Of a stretch of 30,190 nucleotides of DNA, positions 20,634 to 30,190 are shown piece after piece (the stretch's first letter is position 1; each line of letters starts with the position of its first letter). Below the pieces are notes generated by a model. That model was not told the DNA's origin, did no database searches, and was given only the letters and a program-made list of their open reading frames with translations. Position numbers and translations under genes: made by a program. Source of the DNA: Carex sylvatica (Eukaryota > Streptophyta > Magnoliopsida > Poales > Cyperaceae); assembly GCA_964058845.1 (NCBI GenBank), contig CAXKVR010000142.1, positions 1 through 30,190 of the forward strand. Reading direction: 5' to 3'.

Positions 20634-21384
20634 TTCAACATTTACTTAGAATAATTATGAATTTAGTTCATGGGCCGTGGTATATTTTATATCCGAAATT
20701 AAGAGCAAAGCAAGTTTAAAAAGGGTTCAAAACTTGCAAGTAGGATTCCAACCACAGAAAATGGGCCTGAAGAAGTAAAAAATAAGTTCACGGAGGCGTA
20801 TTTGGGTGAAAATCAATTAATTTGGGAACAAGGAGGCGTATTTGCTTTCCACCCGAATTAATTGAAGATCATTAATCAAGTCATGATATTTGCCATCTTA
20901 CAACTCTCTAATACCACTATTTTCAATATGATGTAATTTATTTTAGAGGCTTCTTCTCAAATAATCTATAATTAACTTTGTTTAATGTTCAATGATCTCG
21001 ATACAATTTATTAATGTTTTAGCTCCTAACTTTTCTATTTAGATTAGTCTTTGTGCTGATAAACCTAATGAATTAAAATTAGCTATAGAAGACTCATATT
21101 AACATGCACAAATTACAACTTATATAGACACCGATTACATGAGGTAAAGCAAAGGTTTACAACAGCAAGTTCAGATATGCATCTGCTTATAGTCCCCTGA
21201 TGCTTTTAACCTAAAGAACTTCTCTGGCGAACGAACAGTCCCGTCGACTAATTGAGATCATGCACCGAAGAAGATTTTATTTATCTTGAATTTATAGCTA
21301 ATTAGTAGTAAGTATACTTCTTCCTCCAAGAGAGCTATAGCCGCTTAACCTTCCATATCAAGCATGCACCATGATCATAATCAA
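20634..21384. other. Intergenic, 3' side of the secreted-peptide gene
   Basis: GGAGGCGTATTTG occurs at about 20791 and again at 20833, with an imperfect inverted repeat around TCAATTAATT. No gene recognised. The end nearest 21385 should contain the 3' untranslated region of the minus-strand gene. Confidence 0.4.
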
Positions 21385-21816
21385 TTATGGCGCATGACGA
21401 GGAGGATAATATGGACGATTTGGATCTTGTACCCGATATCGATGTGGATCATTTGGATCTCCAGCTGCAGTAGGATAAGGTTGAGGCAAAGGCCCTGTAT
21501 CATCTTTCTTCACTGCAAATAAAATCATAGATAATAATTCAATTAATTAGCTTCAAAATATGTACCCATAAATTAAGCTGGTATTTAATACCATTAATTG
21601 TTTCTTGTTTTCTCTTTCACAAAAACAATAAAATTATAATTAATGCATAAAGGCTGAGTGATGATATATATATATCTCACCAGGCTGCACGGAACTCTTG
21701 CTAACGCCGGGCCTAGCGGCCACCACAGAGGATACGAAAGCCGCTCCAACAATGGTTAAAAGCAGGAGGATAGGGAGGAGATGGAAGCTCTTGAGTGCCA
21801 TGCTATCTTTTTGCAT
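21385..21816 (-). CDS. Small secreted proline-rich protein, possible peptide-hormone precursor, unknown family
   Basis: Two exons on the minus strand: 21816-21681 and 21512-21385, joined in phase 1 across a GT-AG intron (donor GTGAGA, acceptor TTGCAG). The protein is 87 aa from the first ATG (MQKDSMALK) or 82 aa from the second (21801). A signal peptide is clear: MALKSFHLLPILLLLTIVGA then AFVSSVVAA. The mature part is hydrophilic and Pro/Tyr/Arg-rich, with DPN recurring (GDPNDPHRY, QDPNRPYYPPRHAP). It has no cysteines. The C-terminal P-YY-PPRH resembles the end of RGF/GLV peptides (PPRHN), but the Asp-Tyr sulfation motif and terminal Asn are missing, so I do not assign it. The signal peptide resembles that of the CLE gene (K-N/S-FHL). 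A consensus TATA box lies upstream. It appears intact. Confidence 0.75.
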
Positions 21817-21866
21817 TCCACTACAGCAATAGATCGATATGTAGTGATAATTATGTATGTCCTATG

Positions 21867-21874
21867 TATTTATA
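21867..21874 (-). promoter_or_regulatory. TATA box of the small secreted-protein gene
   Basis: TATAAATA on the minus strand, 51 bases before the first ATG (21816). A start of transcription about 30 bases downstream would give a leader of about 25 to 40 bases. Confidence 0.65.
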
Positions 21875-22150
21875 GAGGCATTTCAACCCTCCCCTTAAGA
21901 TAATGTTAAGTGCTAACTGCATTGCACTCCATACCTGCACTCATGTATTTATATCATTATATGTTTAATAAAAAAATGTTTATACTTAATGATAGAAGTA
22001 TGTTTTAATAGAATAAAAATTTTGAAATCTGTTTTATTTACTTATTTGACAAAGTTCTCAATTTAAATAGTGGCAATTTATTTATTTACAAAGTTCTAAA
22101 TTTAAAAAATGTTATACTTAATGACACAACTTTTTATGTTATTAATTTAA

Positions 22151-22498
22151 GGACCAACTTCTGATCTAGTGGTAAAGTCGATGCCCTCTGTATGAAGGAA
22201 TGAAATCTGCTGCGATCCGAATTTGATGAACAGTACCCTGAAATCCCTGCTTTTTCAAATCTAACCGTTCAACTTTTTCTGTGCACGCATCTCCAAACAG
22301 CTAGTTTTTCTGTGCACGCATCTCAAAATAAATCGACAGTTGGATTTAGAAAAGCAGGGATTTCAGGGTACTGTTCATATAATTGGGATCGCAGCAGATT
22401 TGTTTTCCCGTATGAAAGCTTGCATGTTCGAAATCTGGATGAGAAATTCTTTATGAATATTAATTCCTTTTAAAATTTACTCAATTTTTTTTCTTGTG
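22151..22498 (+). mobile_element. tRNA-derived SINE split by a MITE
   Basis: An A-box-like TGATCTAGTGGTAAAGTCG (22162-22180) and a B-box-like TGTTCGAAATCTGG (22425-22438) are about 260 bases apart. Removing the 211-bp insertion at 22199-22409 and one copy of its target duplication brings the boxes to about 40 bases, the usual spacing. A T-run near 22485 may mark the end. Confidence 0.7.
22190..22418. mobile_element. Long-TIR MITE inserted in the SINE, 9-bp target duplication
   Basis: GTATGAAGG (22190-22198) and GTATGAAAG (22410-22418) flank the element. The arms AAATCTGCTGCGATCCGAAT and (from the right) AAATCTGCTGCGATCCCAAT pair over about 65 bp, through GAACAGTACCCTGAAATCCC. Between the arms, TTTTTCTGTGCACGCATCTC is repeated twice in direct order. 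The 9-bp duplication fits a Mutator-type element. Confidence 0.85.
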
Positions 22499-23167
22499 AT
22501 CATTCAAAAAGAAAAATTATACGCACTTTATGTACTAGATAAACACATTTATAAATTCAGATACGTACAACACAGGTATATTAATAGTTTTAGAATGTAA
22601 GAGATGCAGAAAATAGGATGCAAGAATAATTTATCAAAATAATTCGAATAATTTTTTTTTGCATCTATTTCTTTAATTATGCATGGATGTTCTGTATGTA
22701 TATATAGCAGCGTATACGATATAACCTGATTGGCACGTGCCAACCCGATCTAAAACCTATGGAGCCGTTTGGCAACAACAATAAGATCAAATTTTAATTA
22801 ACGCTAAGAAGTTTGTATTCGGTTATCTTAATATGTAAGTAGATTAAAAATAGTTAATCCACAAATAATAGTGTGCCTTAAGACATGGGCATTCAAATAA
22901 AAGGAGGCTAAGTGATATTATTCAAGACTCATTTAACTTCTTTAGTCGCTTAATTTATTTAAATATTAATTTCTTAGCAAGAATTAAGATTACCTTCTTT
23001 AATCCCCTTTTATCTGAAATTAATCTCCTCCTGGATTTTAACCTCTAAGCCTCTTTAAGATAGCCGATCATGTACGCGAATTAAAGTTTAATTCTAATAG
23101 CCTTGCGGAACATGATGATCCTCTCAGTGTGAATTAAAATTTAATTAATGAAAATTCAAACATTCGA
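22499..23167. other. Intergenic, nothing recognised
   Basis: AT-rich, no coding frame supported. Confidence 0.4.
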
Positions 23168-24465
23168 CCCAGAAAGCTAATTAATGAAAAAAAATCTTAC
23201 TCTTATTCATTTTATCGAATATGTTATGAATTGAGTAAACTAATCCTAGACGAATAGAAGTGAAAACGGAACGGATACGGAGCGGGTAGTGGTGAAACCA
23301 TATCCATATCTCTTTTTAGTTTCTCGGATACGGATACGGATACGGATACAAATACAGATCAGATCAAATATTTATTAAAAATATAAAAATATTATTAAAA
23401 AAATACTAAAATTTATAATATTTATCTAATTATAATGATCAATAGCATAATTTTTTCATAATATATATTAAATCATATAGTATATATCTACTATTCGGTT
23501 ACATATAATAACGTAAAATTAATCATATATGTATTTATATCCACAAATATTCATATCGAATATCCACATTTAATTTTTCAAACAAAAATCAAATACAGAT
23601 AAATTATCCATACCGTTTTTCACCATTATTATGACGAACCATTTAATTATGAAAATAACAATAGGTTGAAACATTCAATATGGTCAGTCGTTGGGAGTCT
23701 CCTTTAACCTCCAACTATAAAGTTCAGGTAAATAAAGACAAATGTTGAAGACTTGAACATTTGTCAATTTGCTGAAAAGCGTATTAATTTGTCAATTTGC
23801 GCTACAGTAGTTCTTATTATAGTCAAATTATTTTCAATCAGTTTGAAACATTCAATGTTGTATATGGTTTTGTTCAGTTTTAAATTAATTTGACAAGAAC
23901 TTAATAATTTAGATTTCAATTGTAGTGTGGGTTTTACCGTGACAAGTAAAGGTAAAATGAAGAGATAAAATTAGGAGTTACTGTATCAACACTATATACG
24001 TACAACTGTGTGTTTCTTTAGGTATAAATTCACAAAACAAGCACAATAATAAAATTACATAAAAAAATGGTAGTAAAAGGATCACAAAATTTTTTATTGT
24101 TAGAAAATAATATATATCCGATTATAATTATCGACCCATTGGAGTATATACTAAGACCGAACCAATGGTTCGATCCCACTCGAAAGTTGCAGCGCCTATA
24201 GACCACAAAATATTCAAAAAGTACTAGTATTGAACCGTTGATTCGACCCTAGTAAAAATTATGAAATTAGTGTATAAAATAATTTATATTTCGTAAAATT
24301 GTTGTATCAGTTACAATTTCATGTGCCTAATGTAGATTAATTGAATTTAATTTAATGTAGAATCAAATTGCTAAATAATTTAGCCCTTAATTAAATATAA
24401 TTAAATTTAGTTCAATTGAGTTAAATTATGTTTAATCTTTAGGTTAAATTAGTTACATACAATTT
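23168..24465 (+). repeat. Direct repeat copy A (about 0.9 kb without its insertion)
   Basis: Matches 27690-29680 in order and orientation: TTCATTTTATYGAATATG, GACGAACCATTTAATTAT, AGTCGTTGGGAGTCT, TTGTATATGGTTTTGTTCA, TTTTATTGTTAGAAAATAA and TTTAATCTTTAGGT all recur. Copy A is interrupted by the element at 23255-23630 and copy B by the foldback element at 28180-29264. The two copies are 3.2 kb apart with no gag-pol coding between, so LTRs of a decayed element or a plain duplication are both possible. Confidence 0.75.
23247..23638. mobile_element. hAT-like MITE inside repeat copy A
   Basis: The left end TAGAAGTGAAAACGG pairs with the right end (reverse complement AATAATGGTGAAAAACGG). Flanks TAGACGAA (23247-23254) and ATGACGAA (23631-23638) are an 8-bp duplication with two mismatches, as hAT transposons make. 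Repeat copy B reads TAGACGAACCATTT without interruption at 27764-27772 and on, which is the empty site. GGATAC units repeat at about 23331-23350. Confidence 0.8.
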
Positions 24466-25367
24466 GCAGGTCGAAGAAATCCAACAAAAAATACAAATGA
24501 ATATTCACACTTTAAATGGACATAATTTTTGATGTGAAACTATAATTTCTTATTGTGATTCCATTCCAGAAAGCTCGCAAAGAGATCTACAAGATTTTTA
24601 GGGCGAAACTCAAAAATTTTCCAATTTTAGAGCAAAAAAGGATCGTCCAAAGCCTAAATAATTGAGTTAAAATTTCTGTAAATCAATTAATTTTTCTGTT
24701 ATACAACAACAAAACATGATATTAAAAAAAAACAAATTATTTGAACAACAACAACAATAATAATAAGATATTAATACAAATAAACATTAACAACTGTCAT
24801 TAAAAAATTATAACACTATATACATATGGACAAATCGCCTCTGATATCATGTGTGGTTGGTATATGGTTAATAAAAAAACCATATTAATAATAATAAATA
24901 TAATATTATATTACAATTATTAATAATACTAATGTAAAAAACATATTATTAATATATATATTATTAATTAAGCGTTTGGATCATTGGCGTGTTAATTAAC
25001 AAGAGAACTAGATTTAAATCTATTTTGAACAGGGATATATAATTAAAGAATGAACCCCCATTGGTATTTGTCCTATGCATAAATTAAGTTCTTGGTGGCC
25101 AAATTATAATATTAGAGCATTTAAACTAATATCTAGAATATTTAAACTTTTCTGAATATAAAATAATATATATTAAGGAAGATATTTTTGCCATGTTAGT
25201 GCATGTCTCTGTCTAGCTTGTAATTAGGTATCACTGATAAATCAATATAAGTAATAATCTTTCCTTATTTTTTTCTAACAGAAGTCATAGGCGATTCCAA
25301 ATTCATCACTGCTTAATATTGATGGAATCAAACTGCATGGACCAAATATTATAATGACCGCAGTCAA
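24466..25367. other. Very AT-rich stretch, nothing recognised
   Basis: AT-only palindromic words cluster at 24880-24970. No gene supported. Confidence 0.4.
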
Positions 25368-25877
25368 CACTATATAAAGAACAGCTGTAAATTAAATCAG
25401 GGTTTTTTAATAGCGACGCTGTAGCAACTGCAGTCAACATTATATATAGACCAGTTGTCAATCAGAGTTTCTTAATTAATAGCGACGCAAAAACATTATA
25501 TACTAATTATATACTATGTTGCATGGATATGGATACGAAGATACGGCAATTTAAAAAAAATAAAAAAGACAGCTATTATATATAATATTTTTAACTATAT
25601 TATTAATTCAAATACTTGTATTATAAAAATTAAATATGAAAATATAACACTATAGCGAAATATACATTAAATAGAATAAAAACTCTATTATAACAATAAG
25701 TTTGAAATGGTGTAGTGGTAGAGGCTTATGAGTGATATGGCACAGGACCCTCTTCGAATCCCCTTGGCAGGGCCGTATCTGGGTAACATATATTATATAT
25801 AGATCTGTCAATCAGAGTTTCTTACACTATATATAGGCCAGCTGTCAATCAGGATTATTTAATAGCGACGCTATAGC
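25368..25877. repeat. Four diverged copies of a roughly 55-bp motif, split by a SINE
   Basis: The motif CACTATATATAGRCCAGCTG, TCAATCAGGGTTTCTTAA, TAGCGACGCTATAGC appears at 25368-25428, 25437-25490, 25787-25822 (short) and 25826-25877. The last two copies adjoin head to tail; the others are separated by a few bases or by the inserted DNA at about 25500-25785. Confidence 0.75.
25700..25785 (+). mobile_element. tRNA-derived SINE fragment
   Basis: An A-box-like TGGTGTAGTGGTAGAGGCTT (25709-25728) is followed by a B-box-like TCTTCGAATCCCC (25751-25763) at tRNA-like spacing. No acceptor-stem pairing or complete cloverleaf was found, so a SINE is more likely than a tRNA gene. Confidence 0.6.
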
Positions 25878-27430
25878 ATAATGTCATTTTTCAGCCATTC
25901 TGCTATAATGCGATAAACACTATTTAAATATTTGGTGTCAATTGATACAATACAAGTTGGATAGAGACATGTTCATACTCATGTCTATTTAAAATTAGTC
26001 TTATTCATACCCTCTCCATACTCATTAAAAATTAACTTATCCATACTCTTATCCTTATCCATTAAGATAACGGGTAAGGATACGAATACTGGTAATTAGC
26101 TAATAAAATAGCATATATAATTTAATAAAAAATATATTAAATACATCATGCACACAATATTACAAAATTTAAAAAATTATAATTTTTTCCCATTTATATT
26201 TTTTATCTCATTATTTTATAAAAATTCATTAATTAAATAAAAATGATAAATATTGTATAAATCAAATTTGTCCTAAATTACTAATTGTACGTAAAACTAT
26301 ATAAAATGTTGGATAAATTAATTTACCATAAATTGCTAAATGAAAATATTGTATGAAATGTAATATAAATTAATCAAATTATCATAATAAAATTATATTG
26401 ATTCAGATTGGATATATCCTGTTATGGATCCATTGAGCAAACAGAATTTTCAGTATTAATGAAATTTATGTAAGAACTTGATAAACTTCCTAGTCCATAG
26501 CTACTAGTTACCATAACTTAGTTTGATTAGGTGTCTTTTTCCAAGTCTCTACAGTAATGCATGTGAATATAATTGCTGTGAAATAATTTATACTTTATAA
26601 ATAAATATCATATATAGTATTATATTTATTAATTATCTTATATGATAATGACTATGAAATAATTTTTACCTATATCTTTATTTAATAAATTTTAATAAAT
26701 TAACGAGAAATTTTTTATACTTATATCTAATAAACTAATGAAAAATTCTCTTATTTATATCTTTTCTTATCGAATACAATATAGATAAAGATAAACATTT
26801 AAAAATATATTATTGATACCCTAACACTATATTAGTAAAGAGATCCAAGAAAAATACAATGAGTGCAGTTCACATGCACTACAGTAATAAAGAGTTCGAT
26901 AAAAGTAAATATGATGATGAATTAATGAATGTCGTTGAAACTTATAGTAAAGAGTTCAACAATATATTCGAGTATATCTAAGTTGTGAATATCTTATCTT
27001 TGCTAAAATTATATATATGTTTTTTAAAAGTTGAGAGTTTGAATTCTTCTCACGATTTTACAACTTTTGCGAAATTTTTCAAAAATAAAAATAACAAGAG
27101 AGAGAGAGAGAGAGGGAGAGGGGTGTTATTGTGCATTGCTATGTATTTGTTCTCTTGTGAATTTGATTGTAAATTATTGGATTAAAAGTCTAAACAGTCG
27201 ATTCAAACGGTTCAACATAATATCTATATTAAAATTTGTTTGGAGACAAAATTTTTCATTTTTTTGGATGTTTTTTTATAATTTATGAAAATCGTTGTGT
27301 TTTTTATAGTTCATACTTTTTTTTAAACCCAGTGATTTTGTACTCATGTTAAAAAATAGTAAATGTTTTTCAAAAACTGTAAAATTTAGCCTTCAAGTAT
27401 ATTTTAATGTAAATAACATGTTAAGCAATT
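25878..27430. other. AT-rich intergenic stretch, no gene
   Basis: CATACTC/CATACCC and GGATAC-like words at 25970-26090 look like a relic of a hAT-like element similar to that at 23255. A (GA)n run lies at 27099-27120. Confidence 0.4.
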
Positions 27431-27595
27431 CAGATTGAATTTTTAAAATTTAAATTCAATAATTTATAGTCTAATGCACAATAGAGTATATATACATATA
27501 AATATATATATATATATATATATATGTATATGTACATACACATACATAATAATTTTATAAAATACTTAATAAATAGTAAATAAATTCAAAAAATG
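27431..27595 (+). repeat. Inverted repeat arm (left) around copy B
   Basis: The reverse complement of this stretch matches 29695-29880: CATTAGACTATAAATTATTG against CATTGGACTATAAATTACTG, and TTTACTATTTATTAAGTATT against the same words near 29713. A (TA)n run lies inside at 27497-27524. Confidence 0.75.
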
Positions 27596-27689
27596 TAAAA
27601 TTTGATATCTAAGCACATTTTAATATAGAGATTATTTTGAATGATTTGAATTGACGGTTTAGATTTTAATATTTGTGAATTGTGCCTGA

Positions 27690-29680
27690 TAAACTAATAA
27701 TTTAAAAGAAAAAATTAGTCTTTCATTTTATTGAATATGATACAAATCGAGTAGACAGATCGTAGACGAACCATTTAATTATTAAAATAACAATAGCTAG
27801 GTTGAAACATTCAATGATGAGTCGTTGGGAGTCTTCTGTCACCACCAAGTATACAGCTCAAGTCTTCCACATTTGTCAATTTGCTAAAAGCACATTAATT
27901 TGTCAATTTGCTCCACATTTCTTATCATAGTCAAATTATATTGTCAATCAGTTTGAAACATTCATTGTTGTATATGGTTTTGTTCAATTTTAAATTAATT
28001 TGACGAGAACTTAATAATTTAGATTTCAATTGTGTGAATTTTACAGTGACAAGTGGAGGTTAAATGAGGAGATAAAGTAAAAGTTACTGTGTGGACACTA
28101 GATACGTACAACTAATTGTTTCTTTAGGTACAAATTCTCAAAACAAGCACAATAATAAAAATACAAAACAAGTAAAATAATAAAAAAATAATTATATGAA
28201 ATCTCCAACCCCCATCATCCCCCATCTCTTAAATCTCTCATACACATTTTTAGAGGTTAGTTTTTTTTTTTTTTTTTTCAACGTCGTCTACATTTTTTAC
28301 GATCTATGAGAAATTTTGTAAATCTAAAATTATGAACGTATTCTACACAATTTTATCTATCAAATGAGATCGATGATTACATACTTTCGGACTCATCGTC
28401 ACACAAGTATTTATACCTCATCGTACAAGTATTTATACCTATACTTGTAAGTATTTATTCCCAATCGTGTTTAACTTTCATAAACTAACTTAAATAACTA
28501 GTTTAATTAAATTTATTCAAAACACTGTGGTCTTCCAAGTTTAATTAAATTCATAGGTATAAATATTTGAAAGATAATAAATTAATACATGCAAACTAAT
28601 ATATTAATACTTGCATGTCTAAATTGATATGACTTATATGAGGGGATCACTCAAACTACATGGAGAGAATAATCATACAGGTTTTATGAGGTGAATTTTT
28701 TTCTTTCAATGTTGTCCATATTTCTCATGATCTATGAGAATTTTTGCGAATATAAAACTACAAACGTATTCTACACAATTTTATCTTTCAAATGAGATCC
28801 ATGATGACATACTTTCGGGCTCATCGTCACACAAGTATTTATATCTATACTTGTAAGTATTTATCCCCAATCGTGGATCCCATATCTCCGCATTAATTTT
28901 TCACAATTGTCCATGCGTTAACCTTTCTCTAACAAAAATAGTTGACCACATAGGTATAAATACTTTAGTGCATAGGTATAAATACTTGTAATACTTGATA
29001 TTAATACTTTTAAATGTCAGCAGTGTCATATGTGTAAAATACTATGTATAAATACTTAAATGACGAGGTATAAATACTTGTGTGAAGACGAGCTCGAAAG
29101 TATGTCATCATGGATCTCATTTTAAATATAAAATTACATAGAAAACGTTCGTGATTTTAGATTCGCAAAATTCCTTATAGATCGTGAGAAATGTGAAAAA
29201 GATTGAACAAATAAAATTGAAAAATAATGGGAGAATGAGAGTGGAGAGATAATTATCAGGCCCTAATAATACATAAAAGTTTGGTCTTACAAAGTTCACA
29301 AAATATTTTATTGTTAGAAAATAAAATATCAAATTATTGATCCCATTAAGGAAAATACTAAGATCGAATCAATGGTTCGGTCTGAGTAGTTCCTGAAAAT
29401 TGTAGCGCGCATTGGCCTCAAAAACATTCAGAAAGTATTAGAACCAAATTATTTATTCGATTCTAGTAGAAATTGTGAATTTACTATATAAATTAATTTA
29501 TATTTGTTAAAATTGTGGTATTAGTTAGAATTTCAACTACGTAATGTAGATTAATTTAATTTAGTTTAATGTAAAATCAAATTTCTAAATAATATATCCC
29601 AAATTTAATTAAATATAATAAAATTTAGTTCAATTTAGAAAAAATATGTTTAATCTTTAGGTAGTTCCATACCAATACTG
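27690..29680 (+). repeat. Direct repeat copy B (about 0.9 kb plus insertion)
   Basis: Second copy of the unit at 23168-24465, lacking the hAT-like insert but holding the F1 foldback element. The right flank of that insert rejoins the repeat at CACAAAATATTTTATTGTTA (about 29296). Confidence 0.75.
28180..29264. mobile_element. Foldback element, about 1.1 kb, family F1, with a third arm copy
   Basis: The left arm (about 28188-28480) pairs with the right arm (about 28980-29264). A third copy, in direct orientation to the left arm, lies at 28690-28870 (AATGAGATCCATGATGACAT, CTTTCGGGCTCATCGTCACA). AGGTATAAATACTTG words repeat through the centre. The right end, read outward-in, is GGGCCTGATAATTATC, related to GGAACCTGATAATTG at the right end of the 7201-8294 element. 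The left terminus is degraded. No coding frame. Confidence 0.75.
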
Positions 29681-29694
29681 TTGTTTTTAGATAA

Positions 29695-29789
29695 GATTTT
29701 ATTTGAATTTTTTTTACTATTTATTAAGTATTTTAAAATACTATTGTTTTCAGACAATTATACACATAAATATATATATGTACATATAC

Positions 29790-29823
<34 letters not shown>

Positions 29824-29880
29824 ACTCTCTTATGCATTGGACTATAAATTACTGAATTCAAATTTCAAAAATTCAAAATT
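29695..29880 (-). repeat. Inverted repeat arm (right) around copy B, with TATATG microsatellite
   Basis: Partner of 27431-27595 in opposite orientation. ATGTAT units repeat at about 29790-29824. Confidence 0.75.
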
Positions 29881-30015
29881 TTACAGTTTTAGAATCCAAA
29901 AATGTAGTCTTCTAATGCTAATTTTCTCACAGTTTAAATCATTTTTAATTAATATGCTTCCGATAATCTTAACGTGTTGTAGCAAGTTTGTAAATAAGTT
30001 TTTAAATTTGTAGGG

Positions 30016-30118
30016 ATCTACCCGATAGAAGAAGGCCAAAAAAAATATATAACCTTCTTCTATCAGTACTGAACCACTATAATATATATGACCTTCTTCT
30101 ATCGGTATCCAGTACCGA
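30016..30118. repeat. Short motif in inverted and direct copies
   Basis: CCGATAGAAGAAGG at about 30020 is inverted relative to CCTTCTTCTATCAGTA (about 30051) and CCTTCTTCTATCGGTA (about 30091). The last two are direct repeats with 40-bp period. It could be the end of an element that continues beyond the window. Confidence 0.7.
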
Positions 30119-30190
30119 TAAGTGGTCTCCAGGGGTTCGTATGTTCATCCAACTCCCAAGTTTTCATGGAGAATTAAATACATTTTTAAC

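Noticed and set aside
25709..25765. Possible tRNA gene (A and B boxes present)
   Set aside because: No acceptor or anticodon stem could be paired; a SINE head explains the boxes.
27067..27288. Open frames containing an RERERE/EREREG run
   Set aside because: The run is the translation of a (GA)n microsatellite.

Overview
The window reads as nuclear DNA of a flowering plant. It is AT-rich, its genes carry GT-AG introns, and its protein types are plant ones: a CLE peptide precursor, a UP3-type A/B-barrel protein and a plant methyl-CpG-binding domain (MBD) protein. The gaps are full of short inverted-repeat transposons, tRNA-derived SINEs and truncated retro-insertions. I could not fix the species. 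No bacterial, viral or organellar gene was recognised.

Layout. The first 1.1 kb holds the 5' part of an MBD gene on the minus strand, with four phase-compatible exons, cut by the window start. From 2.15 to 4.5 kb there is a promoter-like region (GA repeat, telo-boxes, strong ATG context), two short exon-like pieces, one frameshifted exon of a DCAF8-like WD40 protein and a further unrecognised exon pair; this may be one decayed or chimeric locus. From 4.8 to 10.8 kb lies accessory DNA: a truncated retro-insert with target-site duplication, an exact 143-bp tandem duplication, a 1.1-kb foldback element and a 665-bp Mutator-like element with a GC-rich core inserted into an older repeat. A complete nine-exon UP3-like gene (299 aa) spans 11093-13616 on the plus strand; a foldback element lies just upstream of it and another sits in its third intron.

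From 13.8 to 20.6 kb there are further MITEs, a LINE-tail insertion, a SINE and an intact intronless CLE gene (80 aa, minus strand, 16537-16779). At 21385-21816 (minus) a two-exon gene encodes a small secreted proline-rich protein of 82 or 87 aa that I could not assign to a family; its C-terminus resembles a processed peptide hormone.

From 22.1 to 30.2 kb I see only repeats: a SINE split by a long-TIR MITE, two direct copies of a unit of about 0.9 kb each interrupted by a different transposon, a second member of the 1.1-kb foldback family, and short tandem and inverted motifs.

The genes do not form a pathway. The two secreted-peptide genes are both on the minus strand about 4.6 kb apart and have similar signal peptides. 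The most useful leads are the unassigned peptide gene, the two foldback families, and the nested insertions, whose empty sites can be read from paired copies in this same window.
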